NCBI GenBank assembly: GCA_021826765.1
Contig: JAKAYK010000023.1
Span: 1-13,316 of the forward strand
Source of the DNA: Thermoplasmata archaeon
Lineage (GTDB): Archaea; Thermoplasmatota; Thermoplasmata; Thermoplasmatales; Thermoplasmataceae
Reading direction: 5' to 3'
Length of the DNA: 13,316 nucleotides
Both the position numbers and the translations under genes were made by a program. Shown here one piece after another: positions 12,531-13,316 of the stretch (the first letter of the stretch is position 1; each line of letters starts with the position of its first letter). Under the pieces are notes generated by a model. That model was not told the DNA's origin and did no database searches. It was given only the letters and a program-made list of their open reading frames with translations.

Positions 12531-13316
12531 ATGAGACTTCTTTTGAACAATTTTCGCTCTATAAAGAAAGAGACTCTGGAGATTGCACCTCTTACGATTA
12601 TGTATGGAAGCAATGGTTCTGGAAAATCAAGTTTTATGTATTCTTTGATGACATTGAAAAATCTGGTTTTAAATCCAAATCAGTCTCTTGACGGCTTTTT
12701 TAATTATCAGTTTATATCAATTGGTGGCTATGATCAGGTTGTTTATTCGCACAATTCAAAAAATCACATAGGAATAGAGATAGAGTTGGACGAACCTGTT
12801 AAATCCAGTTTTAAAATTCAATTTCTTTCAAAAAATGAGGGGCAATTTACTTATACTAATGAAAAGTACAAAGTTAATGTCAATTTAAAAACAACCTTCC
12901 CATACCCTTTGAACCAACCTGTTAGCTTCTTCATAGAGATGTCTAAGGAACCAAATCAAAGAGTGGAATTTTTTTGGAATGGGCAGACTTTCAACATCAA
13001 AGGCACCGTTAGCCCCCAGATTCAACAGGAAGTTACCGAACTTCAAAATAACCTTAACAACTATCTGGAGACTATCAAGAAAATACAGATTGTTCCAGTT
13101 AAACGCGGTTTTTTCAAGCCTTCTTATTCACTGGTCGGAACATCAAGTTTTTTACTCTCTGAAGATGAGATTGCAACAAGACTTGCACAAGACAAAAACC
13201 TGGAGTATTATGTTTCCCAATACCTGGAGAAAGTTCTTGATAAAGAACTGCGAGTGCGTGCACAGATAGGCACGGCCATATTCAGCCTAGATGCTTGGGA
13301 AAGATCAGGCGATAAC
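12531..13316 (+). CDS. AAA-family ATPase, DUF3696/OLD-like, N-terminal part only
   Basis: The frame from ATG 12531 stays open for 262 codons to the window edge, so the gene is cut by the window rather than broken. The N terminus, LLLNNFRSIKKETLEIAPLT, and Walker A GSNGSGKSS at about 26-34 are typical of SMC/Rad50-like ATPases of the AAA_15/AAA_21 kind. The ISIGGYDQVVYSHN stretch that follows (about 63-76) matches the usual GSF-x-D-V-V-x-x-H pattern of predicted ATPases with DUF3696 (COG4938-like). Signature and Walker B motifs would lie beyond the window. A helical segment at about 165-190 may begin the coiled-coil arm. Half of its eight arginine codons are CGN, unlike the AGR-only core genes, hinting at recent transfer. 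Such ATPases often sit in defence or mobile regions, sometimes with a nuclease partner; none is visible here. Confidence 0.8.
   Translation, partial: MRLLLNNFRSIKKETLEIAPLTIMYGSNGSGKSSFMYSLMTLKNLVLNPNQSLDGFFNYQFISIGGYDQVVYSHNSKNHIGIEIELDEPVKSSFKIQFLSKNEGQFTYTNEKYKVNVNLKTTFPYPLNQPVSFFIEMSKEPNQRVEFFWNGQTFNIKGTVSPQIQQEVTELQNNLNNYLETIKKIQIVPVKRGFFKPSYSLVGTSSFLLSEDEIATRLAQDKNLEYYVSQYLEKVLDKELRVRAQIGTAIFSLDAWERSGDN

Noticed and set aside
12509..12691. 60-codon open frame from 12509 on the plus strand
   Set aside because: It overlaps the ATPase in another frame, covers the Walker A coding region and has no recognisable features.
12979..13269. 96-codon open frame near the right edge
   Set aside because: Out of phase with the ATPase frame, which is open across the whole region and has clear family motifs.
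1..13316. tRNA, rRNA, CRISPR array, insertion sequence ends or a replication origin
   Set aside because: I scanned by eye and saw no cloverleaf-like sequence, no regularly spaced repeats, no transposase and no repeated origin-box clusters. A computed search could still find weak cases.

Overview
The window looks like chromosomal DNA of a Thermoplasmatales-type euryarchaeon: a cell-wall-less, heat- and acid-loving archaeon of the Thermoplasma/Ferroplasma/Cuniculiplasma kind. Four things point there. There is a membrane-anchored archaeal LonB protease, and by my recollection its catalytic Ser525/Lys568 numbering matches the Thermoplasma enzyme. There is a stand-alone diphthine synthase of archaeal type. 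Arginine is coded almost only by AGG/AGA in the core genes. First genes of transcription units have a TATA box 23-28 bases before the start codon, as expected for leaderless mRNAs, while some internal genes have Shine-Dalgarno sites. The genus cannot be fixed from sequence reading alone.

Layout, left to right. (1) 23-392: a broken PIN-domain (VapC-like) nuclease gene with an in-frame stop and a frameshift; all four acidic active-site residues are still recognisable. (2) Minus strand: a solitary beta-class DNA methyltransferase (410-1156), and a two-gene unit of an E1-like ThiF/MoeB/UbaA enzyme (1858-2562) followed by a HAD phosphatase (1266-1853). (3) A 50-base divergent promoter region leads rightward into a zinc MDR dehydrogenase resembling archaeal acryloyl-CoA reductase (2613-3629). 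It converges with a minus-strand surface protein carrying one membrane anchor and many N-glycosylation sequons (3632-4306). (4) A two-gene ABC-2 exporter (4443-6283). (5) A likely operon lon - Cgi121-like - PfkB kinase - gamma-carbonic anhydrase (6428-10200). (6) Enolase and diphthine synthase, overlapping by TTGA (10278-12268). (7) A degraded-looking 260-base stretch, then a partial AAA ATPase of the DUF3696-like type (12531 to the window end) with different codon use, likely the start of an accessory region.

How the genes fit together: the middle is housekeeping (proteolysis at the membrane, glycolysis, translation quality). Three genes, if correctly assigned, serve modification of the translation apparatus: Cgi121 (KEOPS, t6A in tRNA), DphB (diphthamide on EF-2) and the E1-like enzyme (sulfur activation or ubiquitin-like SAMP modification). 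Both flanks carry defence or mobile-type genes (PIN relic, orphan methylase, ATPase). I see no complete undescribed system. The best leads are the window-edge ATPase, the PIN relic, the lon leader, and the promoter and translation-coupling architecture. No tRNA, rRNA, CRISPR array or insertion sequence was recognised.
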